Origin: Hypholoma sublateritium FD-334 SS-4
Lineage: Eukaryota; Basidiomycota; Agaricomycetes; Agaricales; Strophariaceae
NCBI GenBank assembly: GCA_000827495.1
Contig: KN817700.1
Location: 1-52,916, forward strand
Direction of reading: 5' to 3'
DNA length: 52,916 nucleotides
Shown piece after piece: positions 34,118-44,208 of the stretch. The position numbers were made by a program, and so were the translations under genes. The stretch's first letter is position 1, and each line of letters opens with the position of its first letter. The notes beneath the pieces were generated by a model. The model ran no database searches. It was not told the DNA's origin and saw nothing but the letters and a program-made list of their open reading frames with translations.

Positions 34118-35821
34118 ATGTTCAAGTCTTTCGTCGTTGTATCGGTCTTGGCGGCTCCTGCTCTCTGCCAAACGGCAGTCTCCCTCCTCGTTGACTTTGC
34201 GGGCTACCAAAGCTCGGGCACATTAAACCTACGCTCGACTCTGAAAAGTGTCGCGGAAAAGAAAGGCGAATTCTACTTTGGATCGACATACGACACCTAC
34301 GATGCGGACGCGAGCTTCAACCAAAATGTCTTCAGCACCTTCTTCAACCATGTCGTCGCGGAGAACGGCTGCAAGTGGGACGCAACGGAGCCTAGCCGCG
34401 GCACCAGTGACCTTACGGAATGTTTGGCTGTTCAGTCTTATGCAACGACAAATGGCGCGACGTTCCGTGGCCACAACACGTTCTGGCATTCTCAGACTCC
34501 TGTAAGCTATGTTTCTCGGTCTATATATCATGAGAAGTGATAATAATTCATATATAGACGTGGCTTCCGGGAAGCATCACCGCAAGCGATCTTGTCACCA
34601 ACGTGATTCCCCAGCACGTTCAACAGGAGATCCAAGGTATGGGTGCATCTGTAACATCCTGGGATGTCGTCAACGAGATCGTCGGCGACGGTGTTTCCAA
34701 CGGCATGGTAAGTCTGATTTAACATACTGTGATCACTTTGACTGACATAGAACACCGGGTAGACTGCTCTGCAATGCGTGCAGAACAAGAAAGATTGGCC
34801 AACTCAGACAGCTGATGGTTCCAACACCGCTCTTGTGACCGATCTCTCTTTCGTCCACGCAGCGTTCACCACCGCGCTCCAGTACGCTGGCCCAAACACC
34901 CGCCTTGCCATTAACGACTACAACACCGGTGGTTCCGACGCGAAAACCGCGTGTGTGCTTGCCGTCCTCGCCGACATCAACGCGAACGCTGCGATTCCCT
35001 ACAACCGTCTCGCCGTCGGCTTCCAGTCCCACATTTCCCCCACGACATTCGTCTCTAAGGCCGCACTTACTGCTACATTTGCTAAGCTTGCGGCTTTGGG
35101 CGCTACCGCCATGATCACTGAGCTCGACATTGCACTTCCCTCTGGTACGACGGCATACGAGCGCCTTCAGGCCGCCATTTGGGGTGACTACCTCGATGTA
35201 TGTGATATCCGTTATATATTTCTCGAATTGGTATTGACAATGACTCGCGTCTAGGCCTGTCTCTACTCCTCTAGCTGTGTCGAGTTTATCAACTGGGACA
35301 CGCGCGACGACCTTTCGTGGCTCGGAACTTCTGAAGCGGGCACGCTCTTCGATTCCAACGGAAACCCCAAGGTCGCCGCATTCGAAGTTCAGGCCCGTCT
35401 GCAGCGCTTCCTCTCCGGCGCGCCCATGCTTTGCGCCACCGCTCTGGGAACTTCTTCCTGTATGGCGTCTGGGCCGACCACCACTTCCGCAGGCTCTACA
35501 CCAACCACGACGCCGACCACGACCACGACCATCCCCACTACCACTACCGTCGCTCCCCCACCACCTACCACCACCACGGCCCCGACTGGTGCTACTGCGG
35601 CGCACTGGGGACAGTGCGGTGGAATTGGCTGGACCGGACCCACAGGTGAGATTCGTGCAAATTATCAATGAGCGAATGTGTCAATTAACGCAATTATGTG
35701 CAGTTTGTGCGTCTCCCTTTACCTGCCAAGTGTCGAACGCATATGTAAGCTTTTTCACAACTCGGTGATTCAACATGTTAATCTGACACGTCTCCGTCTT
35801 CAGTACAGCCAATGCTTGTAA
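34118..35821 (+). CDS. Secreted endo-1,4-beta-xylanase, GH10 with C-terminal CBM1
   Basis: The start MFKSFVVVSVLAAPALCQ is a clear signal peptide. The GH10 barrel follows with the family signatures: NGCKWDATEPSRG, FRGHNTFWHSQTP, the acid/base Glu in SWDVVNE, LAINDYNTG, and the nucleophile Glu in MITELDIALP. The late strand reads CVEFINWDTRDDLSWLG, more divergent than the usual VWGVSDxxSW. A Thr/Pro-rich linker (about 35470-35590) leads to a CBM1 cellulose-binding module (HWGQCGGIGWTGPT, FTCQVSNAY, YSQCL) split by two introns. Introns lie near 34504-34558, 34708-34760, 35196-35254, 35646-35701 and 35745-35803. The enzyme cleaves xylan backbones outside the cell while anchored to cellulose, a plant-cell-wall decay function. 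Confidence 0.93.
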
Positions 35822-36225
35822 ATATGATATAGGCGATCTGGGTGCACGCTGTGAGCGCGTTTGGATAGTGGTTGGCGGTAATAATACTGTACGGGTGCTT
35901 GTATTTGAGTCGTTTAAAAGGCAATTAGTGTATGATATCTTTCTGGACCATAACCCTGAATGTAGGAAGATTCCTCCTTCGTAATTGTCCAAAGAGGGCG
36001 TATTGCGAGCAATAAAATCTGCGAGTGTCCACAATAATGTCCTTGAATGTTGGCATAGATTCACCAAATATTTGTATAGAACGATAAACGGCGTCGCCGT
36101 CCTCCATAAAATGCCGATTTTAGTTACATCTAATATATTCTCAGAATTGACGATGATATCCTGGGGGCACAATATCGCTTTACTAATGTGGAAAACCTGG
36201 TTTGAGCGTTGGTTACAGCACACCT
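35822..36225. other. Intergenic between convergent xylanase and membrane protein genes
   Basis: Short 3' to 3' spacer. A 180-codon open frame on the minus strand (35681-36223) overlaps the xylanase end and shows no domain. Confidence 0.45.
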
Positions 36226-37185
36226 TCAGACGTTCCCCGTTAATGGGTCGCCGGCGGACCCTGTTTTAGGGGCTTCGGACACAGCTTCTCGCCCCGCACT
36301 GATGGGCATACTCGAAACGAGGAATAAAACACCAATCGACAGAGGAAGGAGAAAAAGAAATCCGCCGGACAGATTGTATCCCAAATTACCACCGTCCAAC
36401 CCAGCAACGAAAATTCCTGGGACAAGTCGTTGAGTCGCGACGTGATTTATAAATAGAGGTGATTGTGTATGACAGCGGAGCTCACCCAATGCGAGGAGGA
36501 GGGCTGCAGTAATGATAGATATGGTCGGGTATGAGATGACTAGCAGAGTGCTATGGACATGTAAGGTATTTGCATAGAGTACCTGAAAGAAAATATTGTT
36601 GACAGTGGAACAAGAGTTTAAAAGTGGTAGACTATGTACTTCAGCTGTATGTTGGGCCGTTAACTTCTTGCTGGCGAGGATGCAGATCGAGGACACGATG
36701 ATCCCACCAATCAAAAGTCCGAATGATATGGAGATGGCGGTGTACGGACCCGTACGTGTGTAGTCCAGGATGGACGGAACGGGAGGAATAGTGGATATGA
36801 ACACGGCCGAGGTCGTCAATAGCAGTCCTGCCTTCAGAAATATCAGAATTAGATGGAAATGATCATATACGGGAAGGGGGCGCACCAGCACCAATAGAGT
36901 ACTCTGCTGGTCGCTCCCTGCACGCTGTCCTTCGAACCACAGGCTATCGTCGCCTTCCTCCTCGAGTTTTATAGAAGCCCAGATAGATTCGAGGCTGGTC
37001 TGCCCGTACGCGCATATACAAAGAGCTTTGAACAAGGCGCGACGCAGTCTGCCGAGTGGGAGAGATGCGTGGGGAGGCTGCCAGTGCGCAGGCAAGGGGT
37101 GTTTTTCCAGTATCTCCCGCGTTTTCTGTCTGTTCGACTTTTCCACTCGTACGGGACCGGCTGACATAGATGGATACTCGTGCAA
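36226..37185 (-). CDS. Predicted multi-span membrane protein (319 aa)
   Basis: Open minus-strand frame beginning MHEYPSMSAGPVRVEKSNR. The N-terminal ~110 residues look soluble. Hydrophobic segments of membrane length follow: LILIFLKAGLLLTTSAVFIS, TAISISFGLLIGGIIVSSIC, LLVISYPTISIITAALLLAL and GGFLFLLPLSIGVLFLVSSM, with the tail ending GDPLTGNV. Four spans seems likely. The family was not recognised; small lineage-specific membrane proteins of this build are common in mushrooms. An unspliced intron within the frame cannot be excluded. Confidence 0.55.
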   Translation of the reverse strand: MHEYPSMSAGPVRVEKSNRQKTREILEKHPLPAHWQPPHASLPLGRLRRALFKALCICAYGQTSLESIWASIKLEEEGDDSLWFEGQRAGSDQQSTLLVLVRPLPVYDHFHLILIFLKAGLLLTTSAVFISTIPPVPSILDYTRTGPYTAISISFGLLIGGIIVSSICILASKKLTAQHTAEVHSLPLLNSCSTVNNIFFQVLYANTLHVHSTLLVISYPTISIITAALLLALGELRCHTQSPLFINHVATQRLVPGIFVAGLDGGNLGYNLSGGFLFLLPLSIGVLFLVSSMPISAGREAVSEAPKTGSAGDPLTGNV

Positions 37186-37876
37186 AACGCCGCTGGTGTT
37201 TGTCTGCGCTGTGTAGAGTGTAATAGTTGCGGTCTACGAGTCGCGGGAGATAAATGTAAGGTACCAGAAAGTGGGTTTGAATCGTGGCGCAAAGGGGGGC
37301 TGGCTGTTGGATGTTAATCGTTAATCATTGAACCTGTCAGCTCATCGGGAACGACGCATACAATTAAACTTACCGGCGCTAGACAGCCCTGAACGGCGAT
37401 TGTTATCCCTCAGTTAATATTCTCAGCACGCCTTGTACTCGCGGCATAGATCCACATCGTGACAAATGGCCGTCGGCCTCGGAGGGTGTGCAAAGGTGTA
37501 CGCTGATGAAGACGACAGCCTGAGGTACTTCAAATTATATAAGTTCAAGTTAGCTTTACTTCAAGTTGTTGCCGTACCGTTACGGACATGGATGATGTCG
37601 ATGTGTGGCGGCGTCCTAGGAGTAGCAGTAACACCGCCGGTGCTACTCTCTTTTCTGTCGGTGGCGGTTTTGATTCGAAACTGAATGTATGTTAGAATCG
37701 GCAAGGGTTGGGCAAGGGGTATTTGCCAAGAATATTGTGTGTTCGAGTTCGGGACGGAGGTGCACGTGACATGTTGCGCGGTGATGCGGATCCGGATTCA
37801 AACGCTCAAGCGTTCATCGACATCGTTCTCAGGTCTCCAGCTCCTACACACGATTGTGCTATTCGAAACCCCTCTT
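37186..37876. other. Divergent promoter region, membrane protein and glycosylase genes
   Basis: The two genes diverge from here. A 72-codon plus-strand frame (37466-37684) has no domain and is probably chance. Confidence 0.4.
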
Positions 37877-39294
37877 ATGCCCAAGCTGAGACTTTCCAAT
37901 GGAGTAGACTCTGATGGTGGCGCCAATTCCCCCCCCGCCAGTCCCTCCGCGAATCCATTTTCCCAGTACGCTTTCCACTCGCCACGCCCACGAGAGAGCC
38001 GCCGCCCTGTGCGTGGCCCGGTCTTATATCCCGCTCGTCGTACCTAGCTCATAGTGGATGCGACATCAAGACTACAAGCTCCCCATTTGTCTCGAGTCCA
38101 GATAAGCGCACTTCTCAATCTGGTGGCGGGAAGGAGTCAAGTACCGCTAGGTCGAAGTCGCGTGCGTATCTATATGTGCGCAGGACTTGTATCTCCAGAT
38201 TAATATCTGTGTACAGGTATGAAGAAGGTCAAGATTCCGCTCGACCTCCCCGGTTTGAGTGACCACCTCGCGCCGAGCCTTGACAGTACGTGTCTCTTTA
38301 TCGCCCATGTGTGTCGCTGACTTCCAGCAGTCATTTTCTGCGGCATCAAGTGCGCACCCACCTTTCATCCACCTCCTATTCAAGAGAAATCTAACCCACT
38401 CCTGCCTCTCACAGCCCCGGCTCACAGTCAGCACAAGTCGGGCACCACTACGCCGGGCCAACAAATCACTTCTGGACCTGCCTCCATGAATCAGGTACGT
38501 CCCGGCCCCGCCAAGCTACCGTCCTGCTGATTGGGCATACTTTACAGGCCTCACATCGCGCAAGATGATCCCGCGCGAGGACGCTCTGCTTCCAGCGGAA
38601 TTCAACATAGGACTGACGAACCTCGTCGCGCGCCCCACGGTCGAGGTAGGCACTCCCTAATCCATCTCATTACGCAGTACGTGACACCCCCCTAGCAAAG
38701 CGACCTTGATCGCGGCGAGCTGGCGTCCGGCGTCCCATCCCTCCTCCGCAAGATCGCACAGTACGCTCCGCGCATCGTATGCTTCGTCGGTCTCGGCATC
38801 GCGGACGTCGTCCGCATCGCGCTCACGGCTGTGCGTGTGCACCCATTTCAGGATGGTTGCACCGAGTGCTGACGTCGCATATCTGGGTAGGATGGTGCGG
38901 AGAAGGCATCGCTGACGGCAAAGGCGGCCATCGGGCTGCAGCCGTACAAGGCTGTTCACGTAGGTGCGTCGCCCCCTATTCATCGCCGCACCCATGCTGA
39001 CCACGCGCCGCGTTCTCAGACGGCACGGAAACGCTGTTTTACGTCGTTTCAAGTACATCTGGACGCGTAGTGAAGTACCAGGTGTGTATGCTTTCTGCGC
39101 GTAGAGCGTCGTTTAATCTTGATTGATCTCTGTTGCAGAAGAAAAACAAGGTAGTTCAGTTCACAGAACTGCACACGCTGCTTAACGAAGTCAAACGCGG
39201 TACCTCCGATGCGACGTCGCTGGTGGGAATCTCTAGCTCTTCATGGATTCTTGAGCGCGCGGACAAACAGGAAGAGACAGCAGAGGGAGGATGA
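37877..39294 (+). CDS. G/T(U)-mismatch DNA glycosylase, MUG/TDG family
   Basis: Assembled from about eight short exons. After a disordered N-terminus (MPKLRLSNGVDSDGG, SSPFVSSPDKRTS) the core starts KKVKIPLDLPGLSDHLAPSL. Splicing out about 38288-38332 and 38352-38411 gives IIFCGINPGSQSAQVGHHYA and then GPTNHFWTCLHESGLTS. GINPG contains the Asn that activates the water in MUG and TDG. FNIGLTNLVARPT, RIVCFVGLGIADVV, GLQPYKAVH, ETLFYVVSSTSGRVVKYQ and VVQFTELHTLL complete the fold. The tail ends KQEETAEGG. The enzyme excises thymine or uracil opposite guanine in nuclear DNA (base excision repair of deaminated cytosine). The first intron (about 38020-38048) is the least certain junction, so the start is tentative. 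Confidence 0.88.
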
Positions 39295-42200
39295 CGCTGA
39301 GGGATGGCTGCCATTTCGAGGGCCGATTATTTATCATGTACGTATGTGTGAATTGCATCTACGATCTTGTATACAATTGATTATTACACTTCGACTTCTA
39401 ATATAGCATGAACGGCGGTATATGGGGTGGCGCAGAACGATAGTTGCAGAGGTTCTCCGCCCACCCTCCGGAGATAATGTTGGCTGCTTCGGCTTGAAGA
39501 GTATAGTCCACATCCAGCACCATCATCGCGAGGCAGTCCCACGCCGCTAGAAGGCGTCGTCCCGGTCCCGCGACGCCCCACTAGACGATGCGCATCAGCA
39601 CAGCGAGCACGCTTGACTAGGCCATCACAACGCGGCGTCGCGGGGTGCCCCATTCCAGTGCGAGCATACACCCGCGACGAGGGTAGCGAGCAAGCTACGC
39701 TAGATGATCCACTGGTGAGGTTGGCAAGTGCAGCGACAGCGCTCTGGGGGACTGCGGCGAAGCGGGCGGGTGTGATGTCGTACGCGAGGTCGAAGGCTGT
39801 TTGTGGATGATGGTGTCAAGGTCGGCAAGATGTCTGGGAGTCTATAACCACAATTATACGGATGGGAATCACAAATACGGACAGAGACAATGTCGCATAG
39901 TGAAATGCTAGCAGGTGAGATTAAATATTGAGTGGACCAGATGGAATCCGTCGTAAAAAATGAACGCACGCTGACAACTCCTCCCAACCTACACAGCTCA
40001 TAGAGCATAACGGCGCCATTCGTCGCCGTGCTCGCTTCGAAAGCAAGGTTCCTCGTCGCCCAACAGCGCGCTGACCAGCAGCGGTACGTCGCCATCCGCG
40101 CGCAGCAGCTTCACACGACGCTACACCAAGTTCTCCTCGGGGTAGATCTGTCCCGAGCATACATCAGCAGCTGTGTACATTAAGTAAAAAAGGGGGAAAG
40201 GAAACGTACTACGCCAGGTGTGAGATATCGTTCACGGTATCACATAAGGCCTCCAGCACCGAGCCCAGCACGCGCCCAACATCGCCGCGTAGAAAGTCCT
40301 TCAAGTGTTTGCGCGGCGCTAGAGCCGCGCCCGGAATGAGGATTCGACTTGGGGGTGGAGCGAAAGCCCGACGTCGTGCCTTCCTCGAAAAGCAAACAGG
40401 GAGCGGATTTCTAAACACCAGACGGGGGTTGTCCATGTCGAGACCAGCGCTGACGACGCAGGTCCGGTACATCGTGTGGATGCACGGGCGCGCAGCGTAG
40501 CGCGTTTTGACGTAGACCGTGCCCAGGACGCGTGAGCTGGACAGGAGGGGAGCGAACTAGTGTGGGACTGTGATGAGCCGTCGACCGTCGTCCGATACGA
40601 GCCGAGACGAGGGTAGCCTGGCATGTTCAAGATTATATCATATCAGAAAGCAGCGAACGGACAGCAAATTTCACGCATGGCTTCGATCTCGGTAGCTCCT
40701 TCCTCCTCCCTTTCAAGTGACGCACAGCGAAAAACCCCATCCTGAGAGCGAAAGTTAAGTGCTGAGGCGGTGAAGCGGAACACGATGATTGAAGCAGTTG
40801 GTTGTTATTATCGTTATGCGTAAAGCGGAGGGATGCGGCTGGTAGTATACAGATGGAGGTAGCGTGGAAGAAGGGAGCCACGGGGATGTATCAAAGAGTG
40901 CGGCGGCGGCGAGAGACACGCAACGTAGGAGGGTGCTATTTCATACGTAAAATATGCTGGCGGAGTCGGCTAGTGTTTTACTAGTTCACGGGGTGCATGG
41001 TCCTCGCCAAACGTGATCCAGACGCCTGGCACGAAGAGGGCGAGAAGCGCTGAATCGAGGAGAACAGCAGATTTACGGCAGAAAGCGGAACACGGAATCG
41101 GTCGTGCATGTGCGGTGGCTGAAGTCGTCAAACTCGATGGTGTCTTTGACGGGCGGCAGCGCCGAAAGTGTGCAGGGAAGGGCGAGCGCGAAGAGCACGA
41201 CGAGCGTGGGCGAGGAGGTGGGCGCGGGTCCTGGAGTACGCTGGGTCATGATGCATCACTGGGTTTTCTCGAGCACAGGGAAGGCAAAGGAGAACGTCAT
41301 CTACGAGCGCGACAAGGTACGGAGCTAAACAGGAAAAGGCGAGGGCGAGGGCGGGGTGTGCGCGGTGACTGCGCGGTGACTTTGATTCGGTGCGGTGGAT
41401 GAGTAGGCGCATAAAGTGGGGTAGCGGGGTAGACAGGTGAGCCAGATGTCGGTCGAAGTGTGCGGTCTGCGTTGCAAACACACAGGACCAGGCGAGAGAG
41501 CCGGCGCCAGGGAGCGATGTAATGTGGACGGCGAGGCGAAGTGCACGCTTCGGCGGTTCAGATCGAGCGACGAGATTGGGTGCCTGGGCGACCATGAGGA
41601 AGGGAACGTCGATGAAGAGCTAGACCAGGTACTAGGTCGAGATTTGCGTGCTCCCTGCGTCTACGGTCGCGCTGTTCGGGTTTGCCAGAGCGTCTTCGTA
41701 GTTCGGCTCTTCTAGGCGTATATATGGATGCATAGGATATCGAGGGGTGATAGTACGCGGAGCGTTGCGATAGACAGAATGTCGTGGCGCGCTTGAGCTC
41801 CCTCCACCGGATGGCTCCCTTAGCGCTTACTAGGCGTCGAGCTGCGTTGCAAAACCGTGATCAGCAGGGCTACATGCATAGGCGATGACAAACCAACGCA
41901 CTATCAACTTATACAAATAGTTCTCGTGTTCTTCTGGACGAGGTCGAGCGAGATAAATAGAACGCCGAAAACATCAAATGATAGGGACGTTGAGGTTGCA
42001 TGGAGGTGCGGTAGTGGTCGTGGTTCAAGTTCATGTTAGCGGCTAAGCTGATCCCACGTTGATCCCACGGCTGCCGTTCCGGCGGGCCGAGGCGGACAGT
42101 GAAGCCGTTTGGACGCATTGCTGAACGTCGCATCATAGACGAGTAGATGTTGCCGCAGCGAGAGCAGCCGAGAAAATGGATAGAAAGTGTAGAGATACCA

Positions 42201-43223
42201 TGGGCACCTCCACGCTTACGTCCTAAATGTGTTCTATATCTCATATGATGCGACGTCTTATGGACTCCGAATCATCCACTGCGCACCTTGAGTGCTGTCG
42301 CTGCAGAATGTCCACGGCTGCTGTTGGGTAAATCGCCAGCTAGTGGACATGTTTAACCAAAGTACGGCATGTACATATACATTCCAGAGACATCCGCCGA
42401 CGGTTAGAAGAGGCGCACACCCCCAAAAGATATATGCGCCTCGTCATCGCTTCGTGTAATTTCTGTAGACGTCAAACTAGCGAAAGACAGGAGCATAGCA
42501 TAGAAAAATACCGTTGACTGAACGTTGACTGTTGGCACAAACAAAATCATCCGAGTGAATTAATCGCCTGCGCGCAATACAGTGGTAGACGTTCGCTGTT
42601 GAGGAGCGCGATCCTTGATGGGGCCTTCACGAGGGACGGCAAAAGTTCGCGTACCACGAAATGCACGCAAACCAGCCTCGAGGTAACCTTACTTTTCAGT
42701 CATCTAAATATACCACGGATTATTCCATGCGACCACGGTCATCGCTCACTGAAATTTCTCTCAAGCCAACAAAACAACTTACAACTTCGTTGAACCAGCA
42801 GAGCCTAACCGACTGCCCGCCCGTATTGCCTTCCATTGGTATCTGAGTGAACCATAGATCTGCAAACATCTGTTTTCCAGCCCACGCCACGCCCACAAGT
42901 ATCTCTATCACCGAAATACTACCTGGCCATTGTCATCGATTGGTTATCAGCAACCCCGTGCACGGAATGTCGGTGCGAACCCTGCCTCGTTCTGCCTCGT
43001 TTTCCCTTCACACAACGAGGTGATATTGACGAGGGGTAACTTTCATGCGCTACAATTTGGGAAACCCCTCGATTACGGTCGCTAACCCTCATAAGGTGAC
43101 AGATTTGGCAGGCAAGGTAAGTACTCAGTAATTGGTATTCAGAGCTCATTGAGCACTCGTTTTCTCTTTCCTCGATTTCTACGACGCGCTTTACCATTTC
43201 TTTGACACGTATTCATTTCTATC
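39295..43223. other. Long stretch with coding-like but unresolved minus-strand fragments
   Basis: Minus-strand segments look partly coding. 40560-40205 reads GTVYVKTRYAARPCIHTMY and DFLRGDVGRVLGSVLEALCD, followed after a GT-AG intron by IYPEENLV with an in-frame stop and RRVKLLRADGDVPLLVSALL. Near 39780-39700 is AYDITPARFAAVPQSAVAAL. Near 41140-41070 is KDTIEFDDFSHRTCTTDSVF. The pieces are interrupted by stops and frame changes and I could not assign a family. This could be a decayed gene or a multi-exon gene with many introns that I could not thread. 41716-43223 shows nothing clear. Confidence 0.3.
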
Positions 43224-44208
43224 ATGTCCCTTTACAATAACGAAGGCCCCCAGTGGCCTACCGGGCAATCAAATACTGCCAGAGATTTCTCGTTTGGTAT
43301 GCCACTTATCTTGCGAATCTATTTTCAAAGTCTAATTATCCCATCTATTATTTTCAGAGAACAATTACGCGATTTATCCCTGGAACCACGAGGCGACTCT
43401 GTCTCCCTATTCGAGCTTCCCATCTCCAGATCCACTCGCCTATTCGACGACCGACACCCTGGCTTCCAGCCCGACCTCCTCGTGCACATCATACCCGTCC
43501 GACAGCTCCGAGCCCATCACCAGTCATTTCCCTCCTGCTTTAAAACACAACAGAAAATCTCCCTCCCACCCCCGCGATCCCTCTCATATTCGCCGCCCAC
43601 GCAATGCCTTCTTCGTTTTCCGCTCCGCGTTTATCTCTGCACAGAAGCAGGCGGGGAAGGGACTCCAGCACGAGCTCAGCAAGCAGGCCGCGCGCGTCTG
43701 GAATTCGATGACTGACGCGGAAAAATACACGTACCAGGAGACGGCGCGCATGGAGCAGATGCTCCACAAGATCGAGCACCCGGACTACCAGTACTCGCCG
43801 AGTCCCAAGGGCACGCGTACTAGGAAGCCCACGCGCGTCGCTGTGCCGTCTCAGACCGTCTCACCGTGCACACTACCCCTTCTCGCACTTCCCGAGCGCG
43901 CCGAATTCACCTTCTCGCAGCTTCGCATGGGTGACGCCAAGGTCGATCACGCTAATATCCTCATTGACGGTCTTCCCCCGTCCCTCGAGTTCGGGACCAA
44001 CACTCTCCTACTAGCGGACTCCTTTGCGACATCGGAGCCGCTTTCGGGTCAAGTCGATTGCTACCTCCAGACCCCGTTCCCTCTCGCCGATCTATGCTAT
44101 CCGGATGCTATTGACGGCGTTTCTCCGCTGGCGCGCGACTACGGCCTCCAGAATTTCGAATTCAATCCGGATGATTACCTATCGAATCGGTTCCTCACCT
44201 TTCATTAA
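43224..44208 (+). CDS. HMG-box transcription factor (307 aa, 2 exons)
   Basis: Exon 1 is 43224-43296, a 61-bp GT-AG intron ends at 43357, and exon 2 runs to 44208, giving 307 aa. The N-terminal ~100 residues are Ser/Pro/Thr-rich. The HMG domain follows: IRRPRNAFFVFRSAFISAQ, LQHELSKQAARVWNSMTDAE, KYTYQETARMEQMLHKIEH, PDYQYSP. The RPxNAFFxFR start, the Trp of helix 2 and the HPDYxYxP end are the signatures of the sequence-specific SOX/MATA-HMG type rather than the non-specific HMGB type. The rest is low-complexity acidic sequence typical of activation regions. In mushrooms such proteins act in sexual development; which programme this one controls cannot be read from the sequence. Confidence 0.9.

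Noticed and set aside
35681..36223. 180-aa minus-strand frame after the xylanase as a gene
   Set aside because: It overlaps the last xylanase exons, has no domain, and contains sequence better explained as 3' flanking DNA.
42960..43050. tRNA gene suggested by a GGTTCGCACC-like box on the minus strand
   Set aside because: No matching A box or cloverleaf of ~72 nt could be placed upstream of it.
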